DNA of 17,099 nt from Candidatus Microgenomates bacterium (GTDB lineage Bacteria; Patescibacteriota; Microgenomatia; UBA12405; UBA6130), in NCBI GenBank assembly GCA_015485895.1, contig WFSR01000042.1, positions 1 to 17,099 on the forward strand. Direction: 5' to 3'. The position numbers and the translations under genes are program-made. Below the pieces are notes generated by a model. It made no database searches. It saw only the letters and a program-made list of their open reading frames with translations, and was not told the DNA's origin. This document shows positions 6,932-13,338 of this stretch, in pieces. How positions within the stretch are numbered: position 1 is the stretch's first letter; each line of letters opens with the position of its first letter.

Positions 6932-7954
6932 GATTTTCCGCCCGCAATAACGGCACCGCCCTTTTACATCAAGCCCGACCATTTCTGGTTGCCAACCGCG
7001 GCGGCGGACAACCAAATGACCACAAGCAGGACAGTAGGTATCGCCTTCGCTATAATCGGGCGGGGCCCAGACATAGACATAGTGAAGGCCAATCTGGCGG
7101 CCAATTGCGGCTGCCCGTTGGAGGGTTGTTTTAGGGGTTGGCGGTAACTTTTGAAACTCTGGATCGGGAGCTAGGTGGGGCTCAAAGCGGGAAAGATGCC
7201 AGGGGGTATCGCTGTCTAGATGAGTTTTGATCCACCGGGCCAAGGGACGAATTTCTTTTTCCAAATCATCGTTGATAGTGGGGATGATAAGGGTGGTTAT
7301 TTCAATAAAAATGCCCTTCTTTTGGGCATAAGCAGTGTTGGTAAAAACTTGCTTTTTAAAAGCTCCCATCCGCCGGTAAGTGCTGGCCCGGTAGGCTTTG
7401 AAATCAATATTGGCAGCGTCGATGTAGGGGCCAATGGTGTCAATCCATTCCCGGGTCCAACTACCATTGCTGACCAAAATTGTCTTCAACCCCTTTTTTT
7501 TAGCCAGACGGGCGGTATCGAGAACAAATTCGGCGTTAATAACCGGTTCATTATAGGTAAAGGCAATGGCTGAATAACCCTTTTCTTTAATCGTGGTTAC
7601 TAATTTTTTGGGGGTGATTCGAGAAAATGCTTTGCCCTGGCGGAGTTGGTGGAGAGCTTCCTGACTTTCCGGGCCCCAGGCAATTTGGTAATTAAGGCAC
7701 TGACGGCAGCGAAAGTTACAACCAAAACTGCCAATTGAGGGGACCAGCATCCCGGGATAAAAATGGTAAAGAGGTTTCTTTTCGACTGGATCGACCTGAA
7801 TGGGAGTTGAAATTATACCGTAGGTAAGGGATTTTATAACCCCATTTTCGTTGCGGCGCGTTTGGCAGATGCCAATTTGGCCTGGTTTGAGCACGCAGCG
7901 GTGTTGACAAACTAAACAGCGGGCCTCTTGGTGGGGTAATTTTTGCATTAACAT
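6920..7954 (-). CDS. amrS: AmmeMemoRadiSam-system radical SAM enzyme (AmrS)
   Basis: A 344-aa radical SAM protein. The [4Fe-4S]/SAM motif is CNFRCRQC (residues 79-86, CxxxCxxC), preceded by YHFYPGMLVPSIGSFGCNF, which is characteristic of AmrS. An N-terminal cysteine cluster (C13, C16, C20, C30) and a C-terminal zinc ribbon (CPAC...CRYCG) are present; FTYNEPVI and SNGSW are conserved core elements. The family is named for neighbouring AMMECR1 and Memo partners; neither is visible here and its reaction is not settled. The frame opens at ATG 7963, but that ATG lies inside the TATAAT box, so I use ATG 7954, which is 7 nt beyond the -10. ATG 7948 is a weaker alternative. Confidence 0.9.
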   Translation of the reverse strand: MLMQKLPHQEARCLVCQHRCVLKPGQIGICQTRRNENGVIKSLTYGIISTPIQVDPVEKKPLYHFYPGMLVPSIGSFGCNFRCRQCLNYQIAWGPESQEALHQLRQGKAFSRITPKKLVTTIKEKGYSAIAFTYNEPVINAEFVLDTARLAKKKGLKTILVSNGSWTREWIDTIGPYIDAANIDFKAYRASTYRRMGAFKKQVFTNTAYAQKKGIFIEITTLIIPTINDDLEKEIRPLARWIKTHLDSDTPWHLSRFEPHLAPDPEFQKLPPTPKTTLQRAAAIGRQIGLHYVYVWAPPDYSEGDTYCPACGHLVVRRRGWQPEMVGLDVKGRCRYCGRKILIR

Positions 7955-7961
7955 TTTTCTC

Positions 7962-7970
7962 ATTATAGCA
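7962..7970 (-). promoter_or_regulatory. extended -10 of amrS
   Basis: On the minus strand TGCTATAAT (7970-7962) ends 7 nt before ATG 7954. The upstream in-frame ATG at 7963 uses the last two bases of this box, so it cannot be on the transcript. Confidence 0.65.
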
Positions 7971-8151
7971 GTTATAACTATTAAGAAAAACTATGCTTTA
8001 TTTTTGCCAAATTATATCTTTTATTTTTTGCTTATTACATTAATCAATACAATGATATTTTTAGTTGTTTGTCTAAATTATAAAGGTATTAATACAAAAG
8101 TAATATTATTAGAACTAATTCAGGTAATAACAACTATTTATAGTGATTATA
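7971..8151. other. AT-rich intergenic island
   Basis: This gap between the isomerase stop and the amrS promoter is far more AT-rich than the coding DNA around it. A plus-strand frame of 64 codons (8004-8198) would give a hydrophobic peptide, but it has no promoter or start context like its neighbours and overlaps the isomerase 3' end. I treat it as noncoding. Confidence 0.5.
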
Positions 8152-9090
8152 TTATTTGTATGTTTCTCGCTTCAATGCTGTTATTTCTGGAATTTTAGCT
8201 GGTTGTTGATGTTCTCGACGAGCTAAGTGAAAGGCAAAATATTGACCGGCATTCATACCCCATAAGATGCGGGATATTTTGCTTTTTAACGGCGGTAGGC
8301 GCCAATGGAAAGCGGCAATTTTTTTCTTGTCAGCCCAATCTAGCCAAGGAGCAAAAGCTTGCCGAGGAGAAAAAAGAAAAAGAAGTCCTGCCGGTGAGCG
8401 GAGCGCTTCTGGTAAATGATGACGGGCATCAGGGTCGGGAACAAAACAAGCAGGATATTTAGCTGTTTCCTGAAGTTGATTTTGCCAAAATTGCCCTAGG
8501 CCCCAGAACAATGGTCGGGCTAACAAAAAAACAAACGGATGATGTTGGAAAAATTTAAGGAGAGATTCTAAAGGTGGCGACGAAAATGAAGGTGCCTGTT
8601 TTGCTGTCTTAAAGGCTAAAGGATAAATAAAACGGTGAAGGCCGATTAAAAATCCTAAACTAAATCCTACCCCATAACGCGGCTGGCCAGATGGGTTAAG
8701 ATTACCAGGCAGTCGGAAAAATGGGATCTTGTCTTGTTGAAAAAGCTTAGCCAGTGGTCCTCCACCGGTAAGGCCAAGAATGCGCAAATGTTGCTTACGA
8801 ATCTGCTGGTAGAAATGAATAGTTTCTTGTGTTTGGCCTGAATAACTGGCAACTACTACGGTGGTGTTGGAAATCAAAAAACCTGGTGGTGTCGGTTGCG
8901 ACCAAACCCAAAAAGGGGTTTTGTTTTTTTGGCTAATATAACTTTGCCAAATTTGAGCGCCTAAAGCTGAGCCGCCCATGCCCATCCAAAGCATTGCTGT
9001 CTGTTGGCGAGAAGCAAACTGTCGGCCAAATTGAGCTCCTGCCGCAATTTGTTTTCCTAAAAATTTTAAACTTGCCTCTACCGTGTCCAT
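8152..9090 (-). CDS. SIS-domain phosphoglucose/phosphomannose isomerase-family protein
   Basis: A 312-aa protein of the bifunctional PGI/PMI type, which interconverts glucose-6-P or mannose-6-P with fructose-6-P. Motifs run in family order: MGMGGSALGAQI (about residues 36-47, first SIS domain phosphate loop), VVASYSGQTQETI (about 78-90), NPSGQPRYGVGFSLGFLIGL (about 131-150), QLQETAKYPA and DARHHLPEAL (the region of the usual 'HN' catalytic histidine; here HH), then a C-terminal helix ending PEITALKRE. It is slightly short for the family (about 330-350 aa). The HH for HN change could affect activity or only reflect divergence. The start is set by an extended -10 that ends 6 nt upstream. Confidence 0.82.
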   Translation of the reverse strand: MDTVEASLKFLGKQIAAGAQFGRQFASRQQTAMLWMGMGGSALGAQIWQSYISQKNKTPFWVWSQPTPPGFLISNTTVVVASYSGQTQETIHFYQQIRKQHLRILGLTGGGPLAKLFQQDKIPFFRLPGNLNPSGQPRYGVGFSLGFLIGLHRFIYPLAFKTAKQAPSFSSPPLESLLKFFQHHPFVFLLARPLFWGLGQFWQNQLQETAKYPACFVPDPDARHHLPEALRSPAGLLFLFSPRQAFAPWLDWADKKKIAAFHWRLPPLKSKISRILWGMNAGQYFAFHLARREHQQPAKIPEITALKRETYK

Positions 9091-9096
9091 TATTTT

Positions 9097-9105
9097 AAGA
9101 TAGCA
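9097..9105 (-). promoter_or_regulatory. extended -10 of the isomerase gene
   Basis: On the minus strand TGCTATCTT (9105-9097) ends 6 nt before ATG 9090. The hexamer departs from consensus but carries the TG extension and the same spacing to the start as in neighbouring genes. Confidence 0.45.
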
Positions 9106-9249
9106 AGAATGAGGAAATAACTCAAAAATTAGTCTTACCCAATCAAAAATCGGCCTAAAAGAAAATCCTTATCTAATTAAGATTAATTTATACCCCGCTC
9201 TTGCAGGTATGAGTTAGGTTTCAGTGGATAGCAGATTGCTGCTAGAGTC

Positions 9250-9298
9250 GCCAGGCATCAGCTTCTCCGACGTAACGTCGGAGAAGCTGATGCCTGGC
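9250..9298. repeat. 49-nt perfect hairpin upstream of rpmH
   Basis: Two 24-nt arms (9250-9273 and 9275-9298) are perfect reverse complements around a single A at 9274; the centre reads CCGACGTAACGTCGG. In practice the loop would be about 5 nt. No U-run follows on either strand (TCCTCTTTC on plus), so it is not a standard terminator. The CCGACG/CGTCGG core recurs in the repeat clusters at 11204-11280 and 12875-12893. The rest of the 391-bp gap 9091-9481 holds the isomerase and rpmH promoters; I see no gene in it. Confidence 0.85.
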
Positions 9299-9444
9299 TC
9301 CTCTTTCTATTGTTGATACGCCATGTGCTTGTTATCCTGCCCATATACGCAAGGGCGGGGATGACCAAGAAGTATATAATTGAGACGATAAATAAGGCTG
9401 GTTATTAATCCCAATCCAATTCTTCGATTAGGTGGGACCCATAC

Positions 9445-9475
9445 TTGTGAGCCTGGGGATTTTTTATGCTATAAT
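9445..9475 (+). promoter_or_regulatory. rpmH promoter (extended -10)
   Basis: TGCTATAAT (TG 9467-9468, TATAAT 9470-9475) ends 6 nt before ATG 9482, placing the expected transcript start on the A of ATG. A weak TTGTGA at 9445-9450 lies 19 nt upstream of the -10, which is long; the TG extension probably compensates. Confidence 0.7.
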
Positions 9476-9481
9476 GCCCCT

Positions 9482-9634
9482 ATGAGCACCAAGAGAACCT
9501 ATCAGCCTAAAAAGCGCCGCCGGGCCCGCAAACACGGCTTCCGCCAGCGGATGAAAACTGCCGGTGGCCAAAAAGTCTTGCAACGCCGCCGCCAAAAAGG
9601 GAGGAAAAAGTTAACCGTTAGTTCTCCACGCTAG
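9482..9634 (+). CDS. rpmH: large ribosomal subunit protein bL34
   Basis: A 50-aa, strongly basic ribosomal protein. The sequence MSTKRTYQPKKRRRARKHGF and the following R..M.T.GG..VL.RRR.KGR.KL are the standard bL34 pattern (usual length 44-50). It is placed immediately before rnpA, the near-universal bacterial arrangement. Its stop TAG shares its G with the GTG start of rnpA, so the two are translationally coupled. The leader is predicted to be absent because the -10 box ends 6 nt before ATG. Confidence 0.95.
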   Translation: MSTKRTYQPKKRRRARKHGFRQRMKTAGGQKVLQRRRQKGRKKLTVSSPR

Positions 9635-9969
9635 TGGCTTTAGGGCGAGAATATCGTCTCCGTCGAAAAAAAGATTTTCAGCTTTTACAGGAAAAAGGGC
9701 AATTTGTCCGTGGCCACTTTTTTCATCTTCTATTCCTTGTTGGCAAGGAGAAAAGAATTGGTATCATTGTTTCCCGGAAAATTGCCTCTCGGGCTGTTGA
9801 CCGCAACCGTCTCCGCCGCCGTTTAGCCGAAATTGCCCGTCTTTCTTTATCTCGTTTTCAGCCGGCCAAAATTATCATCCTTGCCCGAAAAGCCGCCCTG
9901 ACCGCTAATTTTTCCGAGCTTCAAAACGAGTGGCAAAACCTTCTCCGCGAGGCAAAGCTTTGGCATTAG
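9634..9969 (+). CDS. rnpA: ribonuclease P protein component
   Basis: A 111-aa protein subunit of RNase P, which assists the catalytic RNA in 5' tRNA maturation. Visible features are LGREYRLRRKKDFQLLQEKG at the N-terminus (typical LRKxxDF), GIIVSRKIASRAVDRNRLRRRLAE (the RNR box; family GxxVSKKxGxAVxRNxxKRxxRE) and IIILARKAA near the C-terminus. It starts at a GTG overlapping the rpmH stop (TAGTG), with no Shine-Dalgarno, so translation should depend on rpmH reading through. The usual downstream yidD/yidC genes are missing; a tRNA on the other strand follows after 2 bp. Confidence 0.93.
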   Translation: MALGREYRLRRKKDFQLLQEKGQFVRGHFFHLLFLVGKEKRIGIIVSRKIASRAVDRNRLRRRLAEIARLSLSRFQPAKIIILARKAALTANFSELQNEWQNLLREAKLWH

Positions 9970-9971
9970 TT

Positions 9972-10044
9972 TGGTTGCGGGGCCAGGAGTTGAACCTGAT
10001 CCGGGAGGTTATGGGTCTCCCATGCAGCCGTACACCACCCCGCA
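9972..10044 (-). tRNA. tRNA with CAU anticodon (probably Met)
   Basis: On the minus strand a complete cloverleaf folds. The acceptor TGCGGGG pairs with CCCCGCA. The D-arm is GTGT/GCAT with loop ACGGCT. The anticodon arm is GGAGA / loop CCCATAA / CCTCC with anticodon CAT. The variable loop has 4 nt, the T-arm is TCAGG/CCTGG with loop TTCAACT, the discriminator is A and CCA is encoded. Oddities are C33 in place of the near-invariant U33, an A31-C39 mismatch and a short D-loop. The 1-72 pair is T-A, and the three G-C pairs of initiator tRNA are absent, which favours elongator Met. Ile2 (lysidine-modified CAU) cannot be excluded. Confidence 0.85.
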
Positions 10045-10053
10045 GGTCGATTA

Positions 10054-10062
10054 ATTATAGCA
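10054..10062 (-). promoter_or_regulatory. tRNA promoter (extended -10)
   Basis: On the minus strand TGCTATAAT (10062-10054) lies 9 nt before the mature 5' end of the tRNA, so the precursor should have almost no 5' leader to trim. Confidence 0.6.
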
Positions 10063-10405
10063 CATTGGCAACAATACTCTAAAAATCCTCACCGTTATCA
10101 AAATTTTTGTAATCTTTCCTCGCATTAATGACGCTTAGCTGCCAAAATGTCTCTTTATCTTTATAGAGTAAGCAGGACATTTTTAGGTAATTTTCCCAGG
10201 TGTCAACCCAGACTACCTGATGTGTTATTCTACCCTTACTTTTAGCTATCTCTCCGAAATGTAACTCTTTTTACACCTCGGGGGATTTATTTTGCCCCAA
10301 CCTTATCGGAGCCTTGGGCTTTAGGCCTTTAGCAGCCTGAAAGGGCTTTTCTTGGTATCTTCGTGGGGTGGCTCATCTACATTGCCAGTTCACCGCACAT
10401 TTCCA
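10063..10405. other. noncoding gap between tRNA and vapC
   Basis: No gene is seen. An 8-bp inverted repeat (AAAATGTC at 10144-10151, GACATTTT at 10176-10183) and a decayed repeat block near 10318-10350 (CTTTAGGCCTTTAGCAGCC) are present. The latter resembles the CTTTAGGCTTTCAGC block near 13176. Confidence 0.45.
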
Positions 10406-10789
10406 TCAACCAACCAGTTCCAAACCGGCAATGTTTTGGAAATCTTTCTTATTCAAAGTTAAAAGCTTAGCCCCATTGGTTACGGCGGTGGCGGCAATGG
10501 CGGCATCAGCTAATTCCATTGGCCGTGGCAAATCCCGAGCAATTATTCCTGCTAACTTAGCAATCTCATAAGTGTAAGGCAAAACTCGCAACGGGGCGAT
10601 AACTGCCAGCAAAGCCTGTTCTTTTCGGCGTTTTCTTGTGCTTGTCCCCTCATACAATTCTTGGAGGCTTACCATCGCCAAGGCCAATTCCTCGCGGGGA
10701 TGTTTTTCGACAAATTTTAACAATACTGATTCCCGCTTTTCCTGCAAACGGAGGTGGTCAATAATAATATTGGTATCTAAAATTACCAT
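10406..10789 (-). CDS. PIN-domain ribonuclease toxin (VapC-like)
   Basis: A 127-aa PIN-domain protein of typical VapC length. The acidic metal site is complete: Asp5 (VILDTNIIIDHL), Glu44 (SLQELYEG), Asp95 (MELADAAIAATA) and Asp116 (LLTLNKKDFQNI). VapC toxins are Mg2+-dependent RNases that usually cut tRNA or rRNA; the target here is unknown. It overlaps the antitoxin gene by 7 bp, the normal arrangement for a toxin-antitoxin operon with the antitoxin first. Family call is secure; toxicity is inferred. Confidence 0.88.
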   Translation of the reverse strand: MVILDTNIIIDHLRLQEKRESVLLKFVEKHPREELALAMVSLQELYEGTSTRKRRKEQALLAVIAPLRVLPYTYEIAKLAGIIARDLPRPMELADAAIAATAVTNGAKLLTLNKKDFQNIAGLELVG

Positions 10790-11073
10790 TCTTTTTTTCT
10801 CGCCCGAGAAGCCTTTAACTCCAACTTTTTCTTTTCCTCCCGTCTGCCTTTATCCCTGCCCCATGCCCCCCGAGTGGCTTTAAGGAGTTCCAAATAAGAC
10901 GCCTTTGGCTCTAAAGAAGACAAAACCTCCCTAACCGGATACATATAAATCCCCTGCCCCCGCAAAGAAAGATTGAGGGGATCATTGGGCTTGATGTTCA
11001 GCAATTCCCTCATTTTTTTGGGAATAACCATCTGTCCCTTCCGGTTGGGAGTAACAATATATCCTACTTTCAT
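10783..11073 (-). CDS. AbrB/SpoVT-type antitoxin (VapB-like)
   Basis: A 96-aa protein. Residues 1-48 form a swapped-hairpin AbrB DNA-binding domain (YIVTPNRKGQMVIPKKMRELLNIKPNDPL). The C-terminal half is strongly charged (REEKKKLELKASRARKKEW) and would be the part that wraps VapC. It precedes the toxin gene and overlaps it by 7 bp. An inverted repeat GTAA-N7-TTAC overlaps the promoter, a plausible site for autorepression by the complex. The ATG lies 9 nt after the -10 box. Confidence 0.85.
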   Translation of the reverse strand: MKVGYIVTPNRKGQMVIPKKMRELLNIKPNDPLNLSLRGQGIYMYPVREVLSSLEPKASYLELLKATRGAWGRDKGRREEKKKLELKASRARKKEW

Positions 11074-11077
11074 ACTA

Positions 11078-11111
11078 GTAATATTTTGTTACTTTTATCT
11101 TACCTTGTCAA
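11078..11111 (-). promoter_or_regulatory. toxin-antitoxin promoter and candidate operator
   Basis: On the minus strand TTGACA (11111-11106), a 17-nt spacer and CAAAAT (11088-11083) form the promoter; the -10 ends 9 nt before ATG 11073. The inverted repeat GTAACAAAATATTAC (11092-11078) covers the -10, fitting an operator for the AbrB-type antitoxin. Confidence 0.5.
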
Positions 11112-11203
11112 GGAGAAAATATTTCTTTCACTGACGACCCCGAGGTTGACAGGCATTTTTAGGTCCCCCAGTGGCGGGGCTCCAGGCACAAAAATATCCC
11201 AGA

Positions 11204-11280
11204 ATCCCCGACGCAAAGGTCGGGGCAGGCCCCCTTTTGGTCGGGGCAGGCCCGAAGTGTTCCGATGTCGCGTCGGGGAT
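11204..11280. repeat. nested GC-rich repeat cluster
   Basis: A perfect 11-bp inverted repeat (ATCCCCGACGC at 11204-11214, GCGTCGGGGAT at 11270-11280) encloses two direct copies of GGTCGGGGCAGGCCC (11218-11232 and 11239-11253, 21 nt apart). Sequences of the CCCCGACG type also occur at 9265-9283 and 12875-12893. The gap between the antitoxin gene and the 11355 gene (11112-11354) holds this cluster and no gene. Confidence 0.8.
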
Positions 11281-11354
11281 CAGTATGACGAGATTGAGTA
11301 GTTGCTACAAGTGAATGTTATCCTGAACAAGCCGAAAGTGAGGCAGTCAATTCT

Positions 11355-12182
11355 TTATTTCAATTCTTTTCCCGTTCTCTTTTGAAAACCAGCTTTTATC
11401 TGGTCGGCTAGCTCAACCAAGTGGGGATATGTATCCTCAATCAATTTGACCATCCGTAAACAGGACGCTCGCAGGCGGTCTTCATTATGATATCCCTCAT
11501 CCCAAGCCGAAAGCAATTCCTGCTGGGCTTGGGCAAATTGGCTTTGTACCTCATCTTGATTTAGTTTTCCCAGCCGATCGGCTACCAATACCGCCTCCAC
11601 CCGAGCTGTTCCCGCCGCCATCAGCGCCGCTCGGCGAATTTCCACATCCAAAGACTGGTCCTTGCTTGCCTCCAAGGCTAAATCCCGTGCCTTTTGGTAG
11701 CTGGCTAAGGCTTTTTCTAAATCGTCATGGCTGGCTTCCGGCTGGCGTTCCCAATTGCGAGCTTGAACCCGGGCCAACTCTACTGGCCAAATAAACGGTG
11801 TTCCGTCCGCCGTCCAATAGTATCGGCGCCTCTCTAATTCGGCGGCTAATTCTTCCCAAGCCGACAAAGCTTCTTGAGATTGTTGAAGCGCTTCTTTCTT
11901 CTCGGCAACATTTTCCAAAGTATGGCTCACCCGGGTTTGTTCTACCGTGGCAACCATATCCCAAAGATGGGCCACTGCCGCTAACTTCTGATCCGGCCAA
12001 TTTGGCAAGTCAGCTTCTTTAACCGGGCTCACCGTTGCCAAAGCTTGGCGGCTAACTTCTATGGCCTGCTGCAACTTAGCGTCATCAAAATGTTCGTAGT
12101 CGGCCGCTGCCGCCACTCGCAATCCCTCAGCTTGGGCAATTTGTTCGACCAAATAAGCAGTTTCTCTTTCTTTCCCATTCAT
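11355..12182 (-). CDS. hypothetical all-helical protein
   Basis: A 275-aa protein that I do not recognise. It has no signal peptide or TM segment. It is rich in Ala, Glu, Leu and Gln and should be almost entirely alpha-helical. Pairs of helices of TPR-like length appear (LEKALASYQKARDLALEASK, then EIRRAALMAAGTARVEAVLV), so a helical-repeat scaffold is plausible. Tryptophans are scattered through the middle (RRYYWTADGTPFIWPVE). The start is supported by an extended -10 (TGCTATACT) ending 9 nt before ATG. It is alone in its transcription unit. Coding is likely; no function can be given. Confidence 0.72.
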   Translation of the reverse strand: MNGKERETAYLVEQIAQAEGLRVAAAADYEHFDDAKLQQAIEVSRQALATVSPVKEADLPNWPDQKLAAVAHLWDMVATVEQTRVSHTLENVAEKKEALQQSQEALSAWEELAAELERRRYYWTADGTPFIWPVELARVQARNWERQPEASHDDLEKALASYQKARDLALEASKDQSLDVEIRRAALMAAGTARVEAVLVADRLGKLNQDEVQSQFAQAQQELLSAWDEGYHNEDRLRASCLRMVKLIEDTYPHLVELADQIKAGFQKRTGKELK

Positions 12183-12191
12183 ACTACGAAT

Positions 12192-12200
12192 AGTATAGCA
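12192..12200 (-). promoter_or_regulatory. extended -10 of the 11355-12182 gene
   Basis: On the minus strand TGCTATACT (12200-12192) ends 9 nt before ATG 12182, predicting a leader of about 3 nt. Confidence 0.55.
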
Positions 12201-12358
12201 TGAAAATTTTACTTTCGCTCACCGATGATAGATGCTCGTTGACAAAGGCTGTAGATATGGCTAAATCACCAGTAATTTTTCTTGTGTATAACAATTCCGG
12301 GGTTGATTTGCTTGCTTTTTTGGCAGTGGAGCCTCCGCTGCTACACTAGCGCCAGCAG

Positions 12359-12739
12359 TTAATCTTCTTCCGACCGGGGAGTAATTTTCAGGCCAATACT
12401 CCCGCCGTCTACAATTTTCTCCACCACTGCATTTGTGGGAGTAAGTGTTAAACAACAACCTTTTTTGCCAAACTGTTCAAACATTTTCTTAAGAGTAGGT
12501 TCGGTACCAGAAGGAAAAAGAAAAGTAGTTGGTTCTCTTTCAAGCAAGGAAAATGTAGCTGAAACTAGGGGAATAGGAAACCTGGGGGGGCAAAAAGTTA
12601 TTTTAGGACCTCTCTCTGAACTATTTTCCGCCCAGTCTTGAGTTAGTTGGTTAACGAGAGTGGTCCATCGGGGAGGCAATAGTCCGCTCCTACCAGGCAC
12701 AATATAAAATTCTTTTACTTCCGTTTTAGCCACTGCCAT
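12359..12739 (-). CDS. hypothetical 126-aa protein
   Basis: A 126-aa protein that I do not recognise. It begins MAVAKTEVKEFYIVPGRSGL and has a proline-rich centre (FCPPRFPIPLVS), a possible short alpha/beta part (PTLKKMFEQFGKKGCCLTLT) and an acidic end (PRSEED). No TM segment is seen. A TGTTATAGG sequence (12757-12749) ends 9 nt before the ATG, which fits the window's promoter pattern although the hexamer is weak. Between its stop and the 11355 gene lie about 175 bp without a gene, including a 9-bp hairpin near 12323-12345 lacking a U-run on the correct side. Moderately likely to be real. Confidence 0.55.
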   Translation of the reverse strand: MAVAKTEVKEFYIVPGRSGLLPPRWTTLVNQLTQDWAENSSERGPKITFCPPRFPIPLVSATFSLLEREPTTFLFPSGTEPTLKKMFEQFGKKGCCLTLTPTNAVVEKIVDGGSIGLKITPRSEED

Positions 12740-12821
12740 AGTTACAATCCTATAACACTGTTATTATCTCACCTAGCAGGCCGGGTGTCAACAATGCTCG
12801 GTGAAAATTAGGATGACGAAA

Positions 12822-13138
12822 TACTAAATTCCAAGCACCCTGCCTGCGCAGGCAGGCAAGCACCAAATTCCAAACCCCGACGTGACATCGGGGCAGGCAA
12901 TACCAAAATCCTAATCCGCCAGCTGGCGGACTAAACAAATTCAAATTACCAAATGACTAAATGACCAAAACAAAAAAAAGATAACAAAGATGTTTTGGCC
13001 ATTTGAATTTTGAACATTTAAGCATTGTTTAGGATTTGGGTCATTAGGATTTAGGATTTGCTTGCCCCTACCGAAGGGGGGTTTGTTATTTGTTATTTGG
13101 GATTTGGTGCTTATTTGACCTAGCTCCTAGTTCCATTT
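12822..13138. repeat. palindromic repeat element, copy B
   Basis: This is the second copy of the long inverted-repeat element seen at 6090-6336. Its left-arm block 12901-12941 is the exact reverse complement of copy A's right-arm block (41 of 41). Its right-arm block 13023-13060 is the exact reverse complement of copy A's left-arm block (38 of 38). The core 12961-13010 matches copy A's core 6191-6240 in the same orientation (46 of 50). Extra palindromes are inserted in its arms: CCTGCCTGCGCAGGCAGG (12839-12856), CCCCGA...TCGGGG (12875-12893) and TCCGCCAGCTGGCGGA (12915-12930). Confidence 0.88.
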
Positions 13139-13324
13139 ATTATTTCTCATATTAATCCTTCTTCCTAATAAAAGCTTTAGGCTTTCAGCTTTAAGCAGCC
13201 CTTTAGGGCTTTTGCTTTTTCCTAGTTCCTAGTTCCTAGTTCACTTCCTTAGCCCTTAGCCCTTCACCCTTAGCTCTTTTTAACTTAGTTCCTAGTTCTT
13301 CTGTTTGCAGCTTTGGCTAAAAAT
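13139..13324. repeat. low-complexity repeats before the exonuclease gene
   Basis: Three tandem copies of CCTAGTT (13221-13241), further scattered TAGTTC words and a TTAGCCC tandem near 13249-13265 fill this gap. A hairpin with stem GCCC/GGGC (13197-13210), extended by AAGCA/TGCTT and followed by T residues to 13220, looks like a terminator on the plus strand, but no plus gene lies upstream. No gene is seen. Confidence 0.6.
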
Positions 13325-13333
13325 TGGGATAAT
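13325..13333 (+). promoter_or_regulatory. extended -10 of the exonuclease gene
   Basis: TGGGATAAT (TG 13325-13326, GATAAT 13328-13333) ends 5 nt before ATG 13339; leaderless transcript expected. Confidence 0.5.
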
Positions 13334-13338
13334 CAATT

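Noticed and set aside
8004..8198. A 64-codon hydrophobic plus-strand frame
   Set aside because: It lies in very AT-rich DNA where hydrophobic codons are expected by chance, overlaps the 3' end of the isomerase gene, and has no -10 box at the 5-9 nt spacing seen for real genes here.
9250..9298. The 49-nt hairpin as an intrinsic terminator
   Set aside because: Neither strand shows a U-run after the stem, and no plus-strand gene lies upstream to terminate.
10063..10405. RNase P RNA, tmRNA or SRP RNA in the gap after rnpA
   Set aside because: A GAGGAAAG-like word occurs on the minus strand near 10117, but the other conserved elements of RNase P RNA are missing, and no tmRNA or SRP RNA signature was found.
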